A DNA stretch of 64,000 nt from Cladopsammia gracilis (lineage: Eukaryota; Cnidaria; Anthozoa; Scleractinia; Dendrophylliidae): assembly GCA_022457155.1 (NCBI GenBank), contig JAJGOT010000039.1, positions 2,435,021-2,499,020 on the forward strand, given 5' to 3'. Shown here piece after piece: positions 36,301 through 46,495 of this stretch (the stretch's first letter is position 1; each line of letters starts with the position of its first letter). The position numbers were made by a program, and so were the translations under genes. A model generated the notes under the pieces. It made no database searches. It had not been told where the DNA came from and saw only the letters and a program-made list of their open reading frames with translations.

Positions 36301-37084
36301 CTCTGATTACAACCACCTTGTTGTTTTTCCAGCCATAAACGTTGATTGCAAGGTTGTTTTGACGTTCAACCTTAGAAATCTGACTCAATGGCGTTGGAAA
36401 ATCAACTCCAGTGCAGTCAAGGCCATCATCAATGGGATAAATTCCTGGTCTGTCTGAATGCGCCTCGGCAGGGAACAATGCCGATCGCAATGCCCAACGT
36501 AGACACTGATTGTCTCTGTTCTTTACATTGATGATTGCCTGCTTCGACCTGAGTTTTGATGGTGTTGGGATAAATGTGCCGCCTCGTATAGGCTTGTACA
36601 CCCCGAATTCCAGGTAAACAGTTTTGATTTTATCAACCACCCAACCAGAACCCAATTGCTGCCATCTAGCAATCTCTTCCTTAAAGCCATTCACAATGTC
36701 TTCTAGGAAGCCTTCCTCTCGCAGCTTATAGATATGTGTCACAATCAGTGGTTTAACGTTCCAAAAGAAGTGATTCATTTCTCGATTGTTATCACCTGCC
36801 ATTGAACAGTGAACATCGAATGACAAAGTGACCTTCACACCGCCAAGCTCTGTGACTTCGCGTGCAATTCTCTGGAGAATGACTGCCTTATTAGTTATGA
36901 AGAATGAATTCAGGTCCTTGATTTGGTAATCATCAGGGACATTCATCTTATAACCATGCAGCCAATTACCGAAGTAATCGTGGTTCCTTGGGTTGAAGTC
37001 AAGACGTTGAGCCTCCATGTTATATACAGGGATTTCATTTTCTCCAATTGCTGGTCTCGCATCGGGCCTCTGTGCCATTGCCAT
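33316..37084 (-). pseudogene. polB: Protein-primed DNA polymerase B, one frameshift
   Basis: ATG 37084 lies in the TIR, matching the exonuclease start at the other end. The N-terminal frame (to 35420) has GSGWVVDKIKTVYLEFGVYKP, Exo I YADFESIVEKVHG and a CHIC half of a treble clef. A frameshift in the CGGGGAG run near 35450 leads to the second frame. That has DHCHITGKYRGAAH, Exo II FHNLRGYDAHH, Exo III YHDLYLMTDVLLLADVF, motif A LDANNLYGWAMSQPLP, motif B LMNNSVFGKTMEN and motif C YTDTDSLLLEI. All catalytic motifs are present. Between CHIC and DHCHITG there are about 80 extra residues compared with element 1. Confidence 0.92.
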
Positions 37085-37412
37085 GTGGGTTGGTATATGC
37101 GGGGGTGGGGTTTCTTCAATTGGTGGTCTCGTGCCGGGGCCAGCATTCACAAGCTGTGGTTGGGGATGGTCTCGTGCCGGGTCAGCATTCACAAGCCCTG
37201 TGTAGTATAGGGGGTTGGTGTATCCGGGACCGCCTCCAAACGCCCGAAAAACCGCTTATTTTTGGAACTCCCGAACACCTTAGTTGCCGTGCCCCCAGGG
37301 CGAATGCAATGAGCCCTGGGGGCACGGCAACTAAGGTGTTCGGGAGTTCCAAAAATAAGCGGTTTCTCGGGCGTTTGGATGCGGTCCCGAATCACCAACC
37401 CCCTATACTACT
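37080..37412 (-). repeat. Right TIR of element 2, with palindromic tip
   Basis: Inverted copy of 20466-20783. The outer 37203-37412 is self-complementary, with an extra inner stem GTTGCCGTGCCCCCAGGGC paired to its complement around a loop of about 11 bases. The left copy lacks part of this inner stem. Confidence 0.92.
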
Positions 37413-37721
37413 GTCAAGAATAAAACTGAAGGTTGCCTTGGACACACGGAATGTCTTCTTGAATCTAGCATCACTGTATGTATTCCACAAATGTTCAAAC
37501 CATCCGTAATTGTGTCGTGGTAGACGTCGACAGGATCGAACAGCAGTGGGGTTCTCGGAAGAAAACAGGAGTGAAGTTAGGAAACAAACTTGCAATAACA
37601 GAATTCGCCTTACTTGCAAAAGGAAAAGTATTTTCTGCTGCCTTTCTTTCCGTCTTTTTCTCGAGTCTTGGAGTAATTTTAACAGCAGGAGTTTTCGCTC
37701 CAATTTAGAAAAAGGCGCCAT
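37413..37721 (-). pseudogene. HARBI1-like nuclease, N-terminal fragment
   Basis: The frame from ATG 37721 (MAPFSKLERKLLLLKLLQD) reads into NYGWFEHLWNTYSDARFKKTF and RVSKATFSFILD, the N-terminal pattern of Harbinger nucleases. It is cut exactly at the Polinton right end, and continues at 20465 downward. An in-frame ATG at 37739 is less likely. The fragment is inside the Harbinger-like TIRs. Confidence 0.7.
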
Positions 37722-37894
37722 TTTTATTATTTTGATCACTGCTGACTAATTGTTATGTGGCTTCAGTAAATCCTGAATTTGGTACGACTCTGGCACGACG
37801 TCTGAATCAGAGTCGTGCCTCTGCCGTGCTACAGTCGAACCTAATTGCAATTAAGTTCAGCACGGCAGAAGCACGACGTCTGAACTGGGCCTAA

Positions 37895-38201
37895 GTGACG
37901 TTGCCGGTGAAAGTGGCCTACAATGAGCTTATAGAATTCGCTTACAGAGGGTGAGGGCCGTTATGTACAGGTTCGACTGTAGTTATATTTCGCTTTGGTA
38001 TCAAGGGTCATGGGTTTAAGGTTTGTGAATTTGCTATTTTGATCATTATGTTCGGCGGTTTTTCGGTTTTGATCGATTTTTATTGCGTTTTTTCGGTTGT
38101 CACGGAAATTTTGAACGGTTTTCCGGTTTCTTATAGGCCCCAGTGCCCCCTCGATGAGCTATAATTAAATGGTACGCGTTTTGCTTTTAAACGTAAACTA
38201 A
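37895..38201. other. Flank of Harbinger element; CGGTTTT-rich end
   Basis: No gene. 38050-38153 carries the CGGTTTTTCGG words and the GTGCCCCCTC edge that mirror 19704-19872. Confidence 0.45.
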
Positions 38202-38384
38202 TACACCTTATTCCAAAATGGCGGACAATTTATTATTCTTTTGTATGCATGTCAATTAGCCCTCTTTGCCTCATTTTCGCGTGAAAATTCTGTTGTATTT
38301 TGCACATGCTGACGAGGAAACAAGGGCTAATTAACATACAGATAAAAGAATAATAAAATGGCCGCCATTTTGGAATAAGGTGTA
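38202..38384. mobile_element. Fold-back MITE, TACACCTTATTCC tips
   Basis: About 183 bp. The tip TACACCTTATTCCAAAATGG is repeated in reverse at the right end. The arms continue to match through the interior (TTATTATTCTTTT, AATTAGCCCT). The outermost TA may be the target duplication. Non-coding. Confidence 0.8.
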
Positions 38385-38718
38385 TGGAGATTTGAATAAA
38401 TTTTTTGGAAAGAAGATTGTGTTGTCCATTTTTATGTGTTTGTTCATTCATTAGATAGATTGAAAAGCGATTTTATGTAAACAAAACAAGACTTTGATTT
38501 TATAGTACAGTTCTATCTTCATTATGTTTGTGTATTTTTGCAATTTTTTGAGAAACAAAAACTGTATTTTATTCGGAAACATGTGGTACTAGTTATTCTA
38601 GACAGAGAAAAGTTGTTTTTGTGAACTTTTGTACGGTCTATAAAAATGTACTGTGCAGACGGTCGGGTAATACTGTTTTTGAGAATTGCTAAAATTGAAA
38701 ATAGCCCGTTCGTCAATC

Positions 38719-38810
38719 TTAATTCTTGTGCTTCCAACCTTTCACCTTAAGTTAAGCTTGTTCAAAGTGCGACGCTGTTAGGCTTGGGCTATCTATATAT
38801 ATTATTATCT
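38719..38810 (+). repeat. Dispersed repeat matching 5-110
   Basis: Direct copy of the window's first 100 bases, with a short internal deletion. The stretch from 38385 to 38718 holds no gene. Confidence 0.6.
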
Positions 38811-39007
38811 ACTTCTGTGATAAACACCATTCAATTTGCGTATGGTAACAAGAAATTCCAAAGATTACGACTTGGAGCTAAGTGGGTACATGTTTTTGCA
38901 ATATAAACGAAGTTTGTAGTGTAAAGAATGTTAAATACGTGATAGTCCGAAGTTACAATCAGATAACAAGCAGCCTATTTTCTTGATACTGTATTTTGAG
39001 AAGTCAT

Positions 39008-39200
39008 ATAACAACAGAGTTCGAGTTATCGGGGTAAATTTGGGCCAAGGGAAACGAAAAATAGTTCGAGTTAGCGGGGAATTCGAGTTATCCAAGTTCG
39101 AGTTATCCGAGTAAAAATGACTCAAAAATAGCGCCAAATCCAAGGGAAATCGAACTGAGTTCGAGTTATCCGAGTTCGAGTTAGCGGGGTTCTACTGTAT
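39008..39200. mobile_element. Remnant of pogo-like MITE (GTTCGAGTTA tips)
   Basis: GTTCGAGTTATCCGAG-type words recur five times, and the right edge GCGGGGTTCTACTGTA looks like a pogo/Tigger-type terminus. The matching left edge is not clean. Non-coding. Confidence 0.5.
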
Positions 39201-39875
39201 TCTATTTATCGCTGCTAATCCGATAATTTAATTTCAATTGCCGGTTATTTCCGATAAGTGATTTGAGGGGGCATTTTTCTTCCGTGAGGGATCAACCGAA
39301 ATATGAAATCACGTGCAACGGAAAACACTATTAATAGACTAGATTTCGGGAAACAAAAATGTTGTACCAATGCTATACCACCGCCATTTCTGAACGATTT
39401 TGCCGTTAATCTAATCGACAGTTTTCGATGCCATTTTTTCTTTTTGATAAGAAAGAGTCCAGCCAGGTTTCCTAGTATTACGATCAGTATTACGTTGAGT
39501 TTGTCAATTTATATAAACAAACAAAACGCTTGGAACGGCGTCGTATTGTTTTTCCACGTCATTTTACTGCTTTTAAAGGAAACTATGTGAAAACTAATAC
39601 AGAGCTTTCCGGTTCTTTTAGCTGAATATTTTAGCGGCAGAAAATTTTATGAAAAGAAATCCCTCGAATTTACTAGCTGGTAACTCCTTTCTGAAACTCC
39701 TGCTGATCTTATTTCGCACCCAAAACAACTCGAAAACAAAAGGCAGTAAATTACCTGATGTTACAAACGACTGAGGCGACATTTAACTAAGAAAACTCTA
39801 GTGTTAAGTCTTATTCATTACGAATCTTTAAGGAGACTAAGGAGACTTCATAACAGTTTTTCCACCGAAATATTG
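39201..39875. other. Host DNA, no gene seen
   Basis: A 95-codon open frame at 39303-39590 has no recognisable domain and irregular composition. Nothing else is supported. Confidence 0.4.
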
Positions 39876-40095
39876 GTTGGTTACTCCTGACATGTACAGC
39901 TTCATGGTAATTTATTTAACGTTATTGAATTTTGTTCTTAATAAAGTATCAATCTATTTATAATGAACAATTTCTTCAGGAGAAAGTTTTGTAGTATGGA
40001 TGCGACTCGGAATTTTTGCTCATTATTGCCGGCGAGTTTTTGCAATTGTAATCTCCTTTGAAGCGGCACTGTCCATCATCCGAAATAAAAAGCCG
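39876..40095 (-). repeat. Inverted repeat arm, partner at 19465-19703
   Basis: Reverse-complement match of 19465-19703 over its whole length, lacking the local tandem duplication. Confidence 0.65.
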
Positions 40096-41229
40096 TTATT
40101 TTATTTCTTTAGTTAATATTATTTTGCTTTCACGTCTTTTAGCGATTTCTCTTCCTATTTGAGGATAATAAACAACAACAACAACAACAAAACAACAAAA
40201 CAACAAAAAGTCTTTATTTTCAAAATAAAAAAAAAACAGTTATATTTTAACTGCCCGCGTTTAGCAAAGTCTATTCTAGGCGGGCAGATTAAAGAAAAGT
40301 ACACAGAGAAAGTTTTCACTTTTTACAATTCGAAGGTTTAGAATTGAGAGAAAGTGAATGAATAGTTAAATAAATAAAATAATTGTTGTTGAATTTAACT
40401 AGAAATCAATTTTTTATTAACAAAGGCGTTTCAATATAGTCATTGCTGCGGAACGAGCGTAGCGAGTGAGCAGCAACATAATCAGGATTTAAGAGAAATA
40501 TATGAGAAAAAAATATAAGCTAGGAAAAATCTCGATTTGATCGCTTTTTACTAGAATTCACTGCGCCACGAACACATTTTGGGCCAGAATGCACTGCGCC
40601 ACGAACAAGAGCCTCGCTTGCTGCTTCAAGCTGTTGGCTGCGAGATTTGTAATATTTTGGTCCAACATGCCCCAGTCGAAATCGGAACTGAAGTGTCGAA
40701 GACTACCACGAGTTGAGCGAGGACTGTGAGGCATGGTGATAGGACCGTTGAATGGCAAAGATTTTCGAAGATTGTACGGAATAAAAGACAAATTTACTTT
40801 GAAATCGCTCCGACAGCGGTCGATGAGACTGAACTGAGCTGAGCGCTTGGGGACGCGAAACCTGAGCTGAGCTTGGGAGACGCGAACACAGTAATTAACC
40901 TAAATTTTCGCACCTTCCTCGTGGTCAACGCGTCCTTTACTCAACAATATTCTACAGACATTGCAGGAACTTGATGCGTGAATTACAAAACAAAATTAGT
41001 CTTATCAGCTGGAATTTTCGTCGATTCATCCCGGTTACATTTGCTTTGCTTCTCCTCAAAAAACGAAAGAGAAAATTCTGTAATACCAGCGAGATGATAA
41101 AACAGCATTATCACAACAAATTTACCGCAGCAATTACTATCTTTTGGATACACTAGTTTACGTTTTGTAAAGCGAGCTCCTGACCACAATGATGGAAACA
41201 TCCCTTTAAAGCTTATTTTTTTTAACACA
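40096..41229. other. Host DNA; (AAC)n microsatellite at 40168-40206
   Basis: A short AAC microsatellite and AT-rich sequence. Open frames at 40558-40791 and 40983-41240 show no recognised domain. Confidence 0.4.
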
Positions 41230-41643
41230 CACGTTTTCAAACCTAAATTTGTTCAAACGTGTTCTTTGAAGTTCTTTGAAAAGATATTGGGTCATCAGAC
41301 TTCATATTCGTGACAAAATCTAATATATTTGTTCCTTTATCGAGCCTTATCACTTGAAAAACCTACCATGTAATTAATTGTTTGAGGGTTTTTTTCACCA
41401 ATTTCCTTGAGCGACTAAAACCTTAAACCAAGCTTCAGTTTAAGTAAATATCACTAATGGTATAATTGAGAATAACCGGTGAAGGTATTGTTTTGCTCGG
41501 CTGCGATCATGACAAAAAAGTATCATGTTTCATTCACTTACCATAAAAAAACAGCGCTCATGATCGCTAAATCCACCTTTTCGTCATAACTACATACAGC
41601 CAAGCAAGTGCAGCAGTTTGTGAAACTTAAGACTCGCTTCAGA
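41230..41643 (+). promoter_or_regulatory. Duplicated 5' flank of secreted-peptide gene copy B
   Basis: Similar to 3690-3930 (inverted) and 55840-56683. The 150 bp next to the ATG share ACCGG.GAAGGTATT, GTTTCATT and CAGCGCTCA words with the copy C flank. It probably holds the promoter and 5' UTR. Confidence 0.55.
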
Positions 41644-44600
41644 ATGAATGCCAAGCTTCAAGTTTTGATTTTAGTCCTCGTACTCATGGCCAGTATGTTT
41701 AGTGAGAGTGAAGGCTATGTTCCCGGCAAAATCGGACGTAAAAGACATTTTATCCAGGTTAGTAAGGGTACTTAAAGAGGCTTTGTCACCATATTTTGTG
41801 TTACTTTAAAAAGCCAAAAGACATCTTTACATCATTGCGAATCCACAAATAATGCCGGGTCTAGTTGTGTTTATCGTTATTCTAGAAGTGCTCTATAAGA
41901 GTAAAACCAAGTGTCTTGGACTGCAGATGGAAATGAATTGCATCATGAAAAAATGGGCCAATTTTTTAAGTTTATCGCTTGTCTTGAAACTCTCTAAAAC
42001 TGATTATTTTATATTCTCTCTTCGAAAATCCACTCGACATCTTCCTCTTATTATTCCACAAGTATTTTGTGTGTGGCCTGAAATGTTCTTAGTGTTAATT
42101 TGGGGTGCCCAGTTTTGACCCAAACACGTCAAAATCCCCATGACATAGCTCCTTTAAAACAATAAATATGTATATTGTTTTTCTAAACCTCTTGAACACC
42201 TACAGCTCCAGTCAAATACGTTAGGGGCCGCGATTACAGTTAAATTTTAATAACATATTAAGAGTTTTAAAGAACGGATGGAAGACAGAAACTTATTTTG
42301 GAAACACCAACAAAAAGGCTTTTTCATGATTTAATTACTAGCAATAGAGGCTATTTCCTATTTTTCAATTTTTTGTTTTTTAATTCAACTTGGATAACTT
42401 GAAACCTTTATTTTAGTAAGTCTAATAAACAGGAATACCCAACGAATCGAGTCTTTGGAATATTTCAAAAGGCTTCAGTCACCTTAAAATGCAGTGATTA
42501 ATTAGACCAAAAACTAGAGCCTTCTTTAGTAAAATGTCCCGTCAAACTTTCGTTGCATCGGAAAATTTACCGCCTTTTGTTTTTGGAGGAATAAACTGTC
42601 GTTTGGTGTACAGAATAAGGTCAGCTGGGATTTTCAAAAGGACAAAGCTGCTAACAAAGTCAGGGACCAGGTTCTTTTCCCGAAAATTTGTTGCCAATGA
42701 AATATTCAGCTAATAAGAAGCTGCACATAGCTTCAGTGAACTCGTGGCGTCTTTAACCCATTGCAGAATTGATTCCCCAGTGCCGGTTTAGAGTGCTTTT
42801 ACGGAGAAACATAAAATTATGTCTGAAAAGTAACACTACATTCTGTAGCCGACACGATCGCTAAACCATCCAAATCCTTTCAATAAGAAAAATGTCTTTC
42901 CATTATACAATTTAAAACAAGCACTGAACGAAGTGCTATTAATAAAACTGGTTCAGAAGAATCGGTGATGAAATAGGTAAGATAAGAAATTGAAGACCCA
43001 GTATTGGCCATTATGCTTCACGCCCCTCTGAACAATAGAAGTCTCGCTCCTGTGCAATTAAAGACAATAACAGAGGCGCGTGAAGCATAATGGACAATAC
43101 TGGGCCTATAAAACTTGAATGCTATTTTCGGAATACAATACAAAATACAATTTTATCAGCTCTACCTATATATTGAAACCACTTGAAATAAGAAGCTGTA
43201 CACAGCTTGAACTCGTGGCGTCTTTATCAAACCCAGTACATTAATTAGTGCTTTACTAGCTGTTTTTATCAAAAGAGAAGTGCTGCGAGTGTGTTGTGGT
43301 ATGTTGGAATAGGGAACGCCATGAGTTGTCAAGTACCAAATTACAGGCTGAAATATGGTATATGTTGGCTTTGTTTATCCCAGATTATTTCTTAAATTTA
43401 TTTATTCCAGAGCGTTGATTTTAGAAAAGTTGATGTCAACGGTGTTTTTAAGTGATCCTTATAAATATAGGAATAAATACCGTCAGATATTTGATCCCAT
43501 ATACCATGTTATGAGCTTGAAATTCAGTATACCGATATATTAAAAGATCAACAACAAAAATGCTACAACAAAGTGGGTGTGTTTTTAATTCATCATAAAA
43601 ATATATACACCCTTCAAGAAAGGTTGTCCAACAAAAAGAAACTCAATAAAACTTGTATGTGGCACTGTAAGGCCATGATTAATTTGACTATAAATCATTC
43701 AATATGCTTGCTGTTCAATGTGAAAATAGATATAACTTCTAGAGTTCTCATCCTTTTAAAACTGAAACATAAATGTCTAAAATATCCAACAATGTTAAAA
43801 TGTTCAATGCTAAGTAGCAGTTTGGAACGTGGCATTATAAAGCCTTGTTAAGTTTTCATTATTCTTTACAACAATCAATAAAAAACGTATACGGAACTGA
43901 AGGCCTTGATAAATTCGACTATAAATCATTCAATATGCTTTCTTTTCAATGTAAAAATAACGTTTGTTTTTGATTTAGACAAAAGTCATTAACTTGAGTA
44001 TAAATTGGAAAGAGGACTTGATCAGGCAAGTAGTTCAAGGAAATCGTCTCCGCATCGGGTATAGAGCGGTCTTCAAAAGCTTTTAGATACATAGCATCGC
44101 CTTCGATTATAATTCGGTCGATAGTATGAGAGTTCCACGTAGAAATATCGCACGAATTAGCCCATAACAAAGCTGAAAGACTCATAAAAGCACACAGTCT
44201 TCCTCTAAAAATATCATTGAAACGATAATTACCTTGATGAATACTTCCATGGGCGGAAAAAAACAGAATTAAGCATGATAAACTTTCAAACCTACCTTCT
44301 CACGACGTGTGAAATCGAAGAGAAAGACGTCATGCTCGAATTGGCGCATAATGATTTGTTGGATTCCGCTGACCAGTAGGTATGCTGTCTCGTAAAATTC
44401 GTCCATCGCGACAAAGTCAAATGCAAAGTCACTCCAAAAGATCGAGTTTTCAATCAACTATCATCGCGAAAGTGGCGGGAATAGAGTGCTGCTCGCTCGC
44501 TAACGTTCGCTCGCAGCAATAAAGTGTTTTTACGGGGTAACATACAATTATATCTGAAAAGTAAGACTACATTCAGTAGCCGACACTTGAAACCACGATC

Positions 44601-45890
44601 GCTTCCATCCTTCACCCTACACGCTGCCCTACAGAACCTACGACACTTTCACTCTCTTACGAAATCTTCGTCTATTCTTTCACCCAGCAAAATAACACAT
44701 TGCACAATAATTTAACAAATTAACCTACCAAATATTTTCATTTAGAGCGGTCTAAAATGCTCAACAATGGGCGACAGACCCATGCGGTAAATAAATATTC
44801 ATATCTGGTTCTTATCTAATGTCGAATCGCAAAAACACTTCAAAAAGACGTTTCTAGAAATTTCTAGGAAAGGTGTCCATTTGTGACCATGAATCACTGC
44901 TCATTTTAACACTTTGGCATTCTGCCACGGGTAAAAAACGCAATAAGATGAATCTGCCTTAAAAGGTACTAATGATATGGAAAACAGTAAACGACAATCC
45001 AAGCGTTTTCCTTATCGTTTTCAGTTTTAAAACAATCGGCTTGTTAAAAAAGCCCGCAAACTAAAGATATTGTTTATTTAGGAGTTGAGTTTTCTTTTCC
45101 CTCGACAGGTGTCTGATGAAAGTGATAGTACCTTGCCGCTTCGGGTGTCTCGAGAGGTAATTAACGAAACTCAATAACTTTATACATTAAAACCCAGAAA
45201 TTTTGGACGCGTTTCTTCTGACAAAAACCTTGTTCAAAAGTAAACCCGTCCGAAATTTAACAGCGCTCAATAAAGATAAGAAAAGCGTTTTAATAGTGGG
45301 AAACCTGTACAGACATCTATGGGAAAGATTTGTGAATTTTTAGTTTTTTTTTTTGCTTGAAATACATAGTTTTTCCGCATTTACAATGTTTTCCCGCGCT
45401 TGGCACGGGTTGCATGATGTCCTACACATGAAGCCGTTTACAAACTTACCCGCTTGGCCGGCAGCTTGGCCTCATAACGTTATTTCGTGTTTGTTGTGAC
45501 TGGCCAGTTGCGCGACGTTCATCAAAGCGTTGTGCTCACCTCTGTGGTTTAAGTTTCCATTTTCAATCGTAAAGAATTCCTGCCAATGGACCCTTATCGA
45601 CCAGAACATGCCATTTCTATTTTTTTTAATGCGAAATGGAGCCATTAGATTGTGAGCATTTTCTCGCGCTTTGCTTCGGCTGCATGCTTGATCACCCTTT
45701 TTGCAATCACTGTTTAATACAGTGTTTAACACAGTGTTTTTCAAAAGTAAATTTTCGCGGGTATCGTAACTTCTTCGCGTTACTTTGACTTGTTTTTCTT
45801 ATTGATAGTTTGTTTACATCGTTGCAGGGCTCAACCGAACTGCGTATCCAACGAGAAGAATTCTGCGAGATGGCAAAAAGAAACTGCTGA
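41644..45890 (+). CDS. Small secreted peptide precursor, three exons (copy B)
   Basis: Exon 1, 41644-41757, starts MNAKLQVLILVLVLMASM, a clear signal peptide, then passes a basic GRKR site that suits proprotein cleavage. Exon 2, 45109-45156, encodes VSDESDSTLPLRVSRE. Exon 3, 45828-45890, ends EEFCEMAKRNC and TGA. All junctions are phase 0 with CAG|GT, AG|GT and AG|GG signals. The precursor is 74 residues, with two Cys in the last exon. The long first intron (3.35 kb) holds repeats and a protease-like gene fragment. AATAAA lies near 46070. It could be a neuropeptide, antimicrobial or other secreted peptide; the family is not recognised. Confidence 0.7.
42996..43106. repeat. Inverted repeat in intron 1
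   Basis: CCCAGTATTGGCCATTATGC and its near-complement at the right end, plus GCTTCACGC against GCGTGAAGC, form a 111-bp fold-back. Flanking stretches 42724-42860, 43195-43270 and 44520-44600 share GAACTCGTGGCGTCTTT or GTAGCCGACAC words and are further dispersed repeat pieces. Confidence 0.65.
43946..44457 (-). pseudogene. Cysteine-peptidase-like (UL36/C76-type) gene fragment
   Basis: Two minus-strand open frames (44457-44269 and 44185-43946) read like parts of one protein. The first has MDEFYETAYLLVSGIQQIIM and FEHDVFLFDFTRRE. The second has MSLSALLWANS, TWNSHTIDRIIIEGDAMYL and DAETISLNYLPD. These words recall the UL36-like or OTU-like peptidase domains found in invertebrate mobile elements, from general memory only. 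The sequence between the frames includes GRLCAFMSLSAL in phase with the second. No promoter or start is evident, and it lies antisense inside an intron. It is probably a remnant of a mobile element. Confidence 0.4.
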
Positions 45891-46460
45891 ACTGAGAAAT
45901 AATTAATACACAACAGATCAAGACACGCAAAAGCTATTAGAATGAAAAATGACAGCCTTAATATACTATTGTCTGTTATAAATTAATTGTAATTATTGAA
46001 GACAATATCGACCAGTAAAATGATGAATTGTAATTTCGTTATATCCAAGATATTTTATTTAAATGTAATTCAATAAAAGAACCTCAAATTAAGCCTGTCA
46101 TTGTTCACGTTTCACTTTACATCAAACACTCAGTTCCTATTTGGTAAATATGTTCTCAAACTGTAATACGAAGAGCAAAACATAGCACCCCATCTTTAAG
46201 TCATTTGATTAATAATAACTTACATAAATTTTTTTTCTCTTAATCGTGAAAATGTATTGCTACTCTAACCCCCTATCCATCCCTTATACTGTTGATTTTC
46301 TGTGTTTCCTGATGAGAAAAAAAAACATTGTCTTGAAATGAGGGGTAATAATTTCTAGTATCAGTGAAAACTTAGGGCAAAAGTCTTTTGAAAATGTCAA
46401 GCTTGTTTGTCCCAGCTAAGTTTGTCACTAATTGCACCTGATAAAAACGAGAGGAAGTCT
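45660..46460 (+). repeat. Tandem duplication unit (exon 3 plus 3' flank), copy 1
   Basis: Matches 48660-49440 in the same orientation, before exon 3, through exon 3 and far into the 3' flank (GAAAATGTCAAGCTTGT, CCTGATAAAAACGAGAGG). A weaker third relative is 59290-59720. Confidence 0.75.
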
Positions 46461-46495
46461 ATATGAGCCGAAACTCAAGCAGGTTAAGGCCTGGG

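Larger units (their letters stand above)
20466..37412. mobile_element. Polinton/Maverick element 2, 16.9 kb
   Basis: TIRs of about 320 bp start AGTAGTATAGGGGG. Flanking GTCAA is repeated (GTCAAA left, GTCAAG right), a 6-bp duplication with one difference. Genes: YqaJ-like exonuclease, VLTF3-like factor, membrane protein, minor capsid, a large anchored protein, coiled-coil membrane protein, major capsid, ATPase, several small proteins, integrase and PolB. No adenain-like protease was recognised. It is more GC-rich than element 1, with a different gene order, so it is a separate lineage. Frameshifts are seen in PolB, ATPase, the coiled-coil protein and the minor capsid gene. Confidence 0.94.
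19933..37891 (-). mobile_element. Harbinger-like DNA transposon interrupted by Polinton 2
   Basis: The left tip GGTCCAGTTCAGACGTCGTG and right tip CACGACGTCTGAACTGGGCC are inverted repeats. They are flanked by the 3-bp duplication TAA (19930-19932 and 37892-37894), typical of PIF/Harbinger. Inverted and repeated GTGCTTCTGCCGTGC words lie inside both ends. Inside, a HARBI1-like nuclease gene fragment is split by element 2. Without the insertion it would be about 1 kb, so it was already a shortened copy. Confidence 0.75.

Noticed and set aside
45472..45913. Minus-strand frames across intron 2 and exon 3 of copy B
   Set aside because: They run antisense to a spliced exon and share no similarity beyond the duplication.
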